Positions 7,455 to 8,603 of a stretch of 8,603 nt of DNA are shown here, piece after piece. Below the pieces are notes generated by a model that saw only the letters and a list, made by a program, of their open reading frames with translations, ran no database searches and was not told the origin of the DNA. The translations under genes were made by a program, and so were the position numbers. Where the stretch lies: positions 1 through 8,603 of the forward strand of contig CAMPYB010000030.1 of NCBI GenBank assembly GCA_946998115.1, in the 5' to 3' direction. The stretch is from an uncultured Actinomyces sp. (lineage in GTDB: Bacteria > Actinomycetota > Actinomycetes > Actinomycetales > Actinomycetaceae). How positions within the stretch are numbered: position 1 is the first letter of the stretch; each line of letters begins with the position of its first letter.

Positions 7455-8522
7455 TAAGCTCACTTTAAAAATAATACCTAATATTACAGTTATAGTTGCC
7501 GCAAAATAACCGATTAGCAGTTGCCTAAAAGCAGGCCATGCAGGATTCACTCCCGAAAGCACCCCCACAGTCGTACCAGTAGAAATCAAAGCTATCCCCG
7601 AAAGAATAGTCGAAACAAGCATAGCAGTAAAACTGTATGCGCCAAAAATATAAGGCAACACAGGAATCAACGAGCCTACACCGAAACACAAAAAAGAAAA
7701 TAACGCTACCGACAAGGCGTTCATATTGCTATCCAAGCCGTTGCTCAAATCAGTTATCTTCTTAGGATATTCAGTGTTTAAAGACTGCAATAGCTCGCTT
7801 GCTTTATGATTAGCCTGATCCGAATCATAGCCTCTCGCTCTAAAAATCAGTGATACCTCATTTTCTTGCATGTCAAGATTAGCTATCAATTTATCCGTAT
7901 AAGAATTTGGTTCACTAGCTTTTATCAACTCTTTTTGCGATTTTACTGAAATATATTCCCCAGCGGCCATTGACAAAGATCCAGCAAGACAGCCTGCAAT
8001 ACCAGTTATTAAAATATATGAACTTTGCACGCCACTTGCAGCAACTCCTAAAACTAAAGCAAGATTTGAAACAATTCCGTCATTCATCCCAAATATTGCC
8101 GCTCTGAAATTACCCGATATTTTATTCCTTGTTTCAGAAGTGAGTGCTCGCACTACTTCAGCATGCACTTGTTCATCAGCAAACATTCTTGGCGTAGCAT
8201 TAGCCTCTTGCATATATTTTGCTCGTTCTTCATTTTTTTGCATTATTGCTAATATGAAAATCGACCCAAATAAGAAAGTCAATTTCGCCATAATACGCGA
8301 TTTTATAGACGGCTTAGGTTCAGGATATGCATGTTCTCCAAGTAAATTCATCCAATGTTTTGCGTGTCTATGCTCAGCTGATGCCAATTCAAGTAAAATT
8401 TGTTTTTCTTCACCAGTTTTTTTATTTGCAAGTTTTGTATATAAAGCGGCTTCCATGCGTTCATCCGCAAGATACATTCGCCATTTTTGTATTTCCTGCT
8501 TGCTGATTTCAGCCTCTGTCAT
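7452..8522 (-). CDS. MbfA-like ferritin-domain/VIT1-CCC1 iron or manganese exporter
   Basis: A 356-residue fusion of a ferritin-like domain and a VIT1/CCC1-type transporter. The N-terminal helices carry di-iron ligands: DERME (20-24), EHRH (50-53) and DEQVHAE (116-122). The transporter part starts with the family signature FGMNDGIVSNLALVLG (144-159), where Asp148 probably matches the metal-binding Asp of VIT1. The second segment has SLSMAAGEY (182-190) with Met185, and a metal-binding cytoplasmic loop follows (about 191-265). Five membrane segments are visible (about 138-160, 168-190, 268-290, 296-318, 332-353). Characterised relatives (MbfA of Agrobacterium and Bradyrhizobium) export iron and protect against peroxide; the plant and yeast members move Fe2+ and Mn2+. 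The ferritin-like part is thought to sense or oxidise the metal. Fe versus Mn cannot be decided from sequence. It is the first gene of a two-gene operon with the TRIC channel. Confidence 0.92.
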   Translation of the reverse strand: MTEAEISKQEIQKWRMYLADERMEAALYTKLANKKTGEEKQILLELASAEHRHAKHWMNLLGEHAYPEPKPSIKSRIMAKLTFLFGSIFILAIMQKNEERAKYMQEANATPRMFADEQVHAEVVRALTSETRNKISGNFRAAIFGMNDGIVSNLALVLGVAASGVQSSYILITGIAGCLAGSLSMAAGEYISVKSQKELIKASEPNSYTDKLIANLDMQENEVSLIFRARGYDSDQANHKASELLQSLNTEYPKKITDLSNGLDSNMNALSVALFSFLCFGVGSLIPVLPYIFGAYSFTAMLVSTILSGIALISTGTTVGVLSGVNPAWPAFRQLLIGYFAATITVILGIIFKVSL

Positions 8523-8603
8523 ATTCGCCTCAAAATTCCTTGTTTATCTGCATTTATCCATAAAACTTACGTATAAATTCTATACTAGTTCTTTTGTTTT
8601 TAC
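8523..8603 (-). promoter_or_regulatory. Upstream region of the metal-export operon, incomplete
   Basis: The promoter of the exporter-TRIC operon should lie here or beyond the right edge. A small inverted repeat GTATA-N5-TATAC (8571-8585) overlaps a weak -10-like TATAGA on the - strand and could be an operator, but its arms are only 5 bp and it does not match the DtxR/IdeR, MntR or Fur consensus that I know. Confidence 0.25.
8528..8531 (-). promoter_or_regulatory. Ribosome binding site of the MbfA-like gene
   Basis: GAGG on the - strand lies five bases before the ATG at 8522-8520, supporting that start. Confidence 0.6.

Noticed and set aside
1..8603. Insertion sequence, prophage, CRISPR array, tRNA or riboswitch
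   Set aside because: I saw no transposase or phage gene, terminal inverted repeats, regularly spaced repeats, tRNA-like cloverleaf or riboswitch core on either strand.

Overview
The window is AT-rich (roughly one third G+C by eye), with no mobile element, tRNA/rRNA or CRISPR array. It looks like chromosomal DNA of a Gram-positive host-associated bacterium. A low-G+C actinobacterium is my best guess. The evidence is a sortase-anchored adhesin, exported proteins rich in paired cysteines (unusual for Firmicutes surface proteins), and a secreted HNH nuclease carrying the DVDHNGCDTRND-type motif I associate mainly with actinobacteria. An AT-rich Firmicute (for example a Peptoniphilaceae- or Erysipelotrichia-like lineage) is not excluded.

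Left part (1-5383, + strand): one very large surface adhesin gene whose 5' end lies outside the window. The visible part carries a fragment of BspA-like leucine-rich repeat, a MucBP-like domain, a long beta-rich unassigned region with several Cys, and seven SpaA/Cna-B-like repeats. It ends in a C-terminal sorting signal with the variant motif VPLSG, a membrane segment and a basic tail. An 11-bp perfect hairpin (5518-5544) follows as probable terminator and separates it from the convergent gene.

Middle (5606-6352, - strand): a membrane-tethered extracytoplasmic HNH/DUF1524 nuclease. The 245-bp AT-rich gap 6353-6597 upstream of it holds a candidate leader ORF overlapping the nuclease start and a perfect DnaA-box match.

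Right part (6598-8522, - strand): a two-gene operon with a TAGTG stop/start overlap. The first gene encodes an MbfA-like protein, a ferritin-like di-iron domain fused to a VIT1/CCC1 iron/manganese exporter. The second encodes a TRIC-family (UPF0126) cation channel with an unusual acidic, Cys-containing C-terminal tail. I infer that the operon serves metal export, with the channel possibly compensating charge. The adhesin and nuclease both act at the cell surface but are on opposite strands, so no shared operon is implied.
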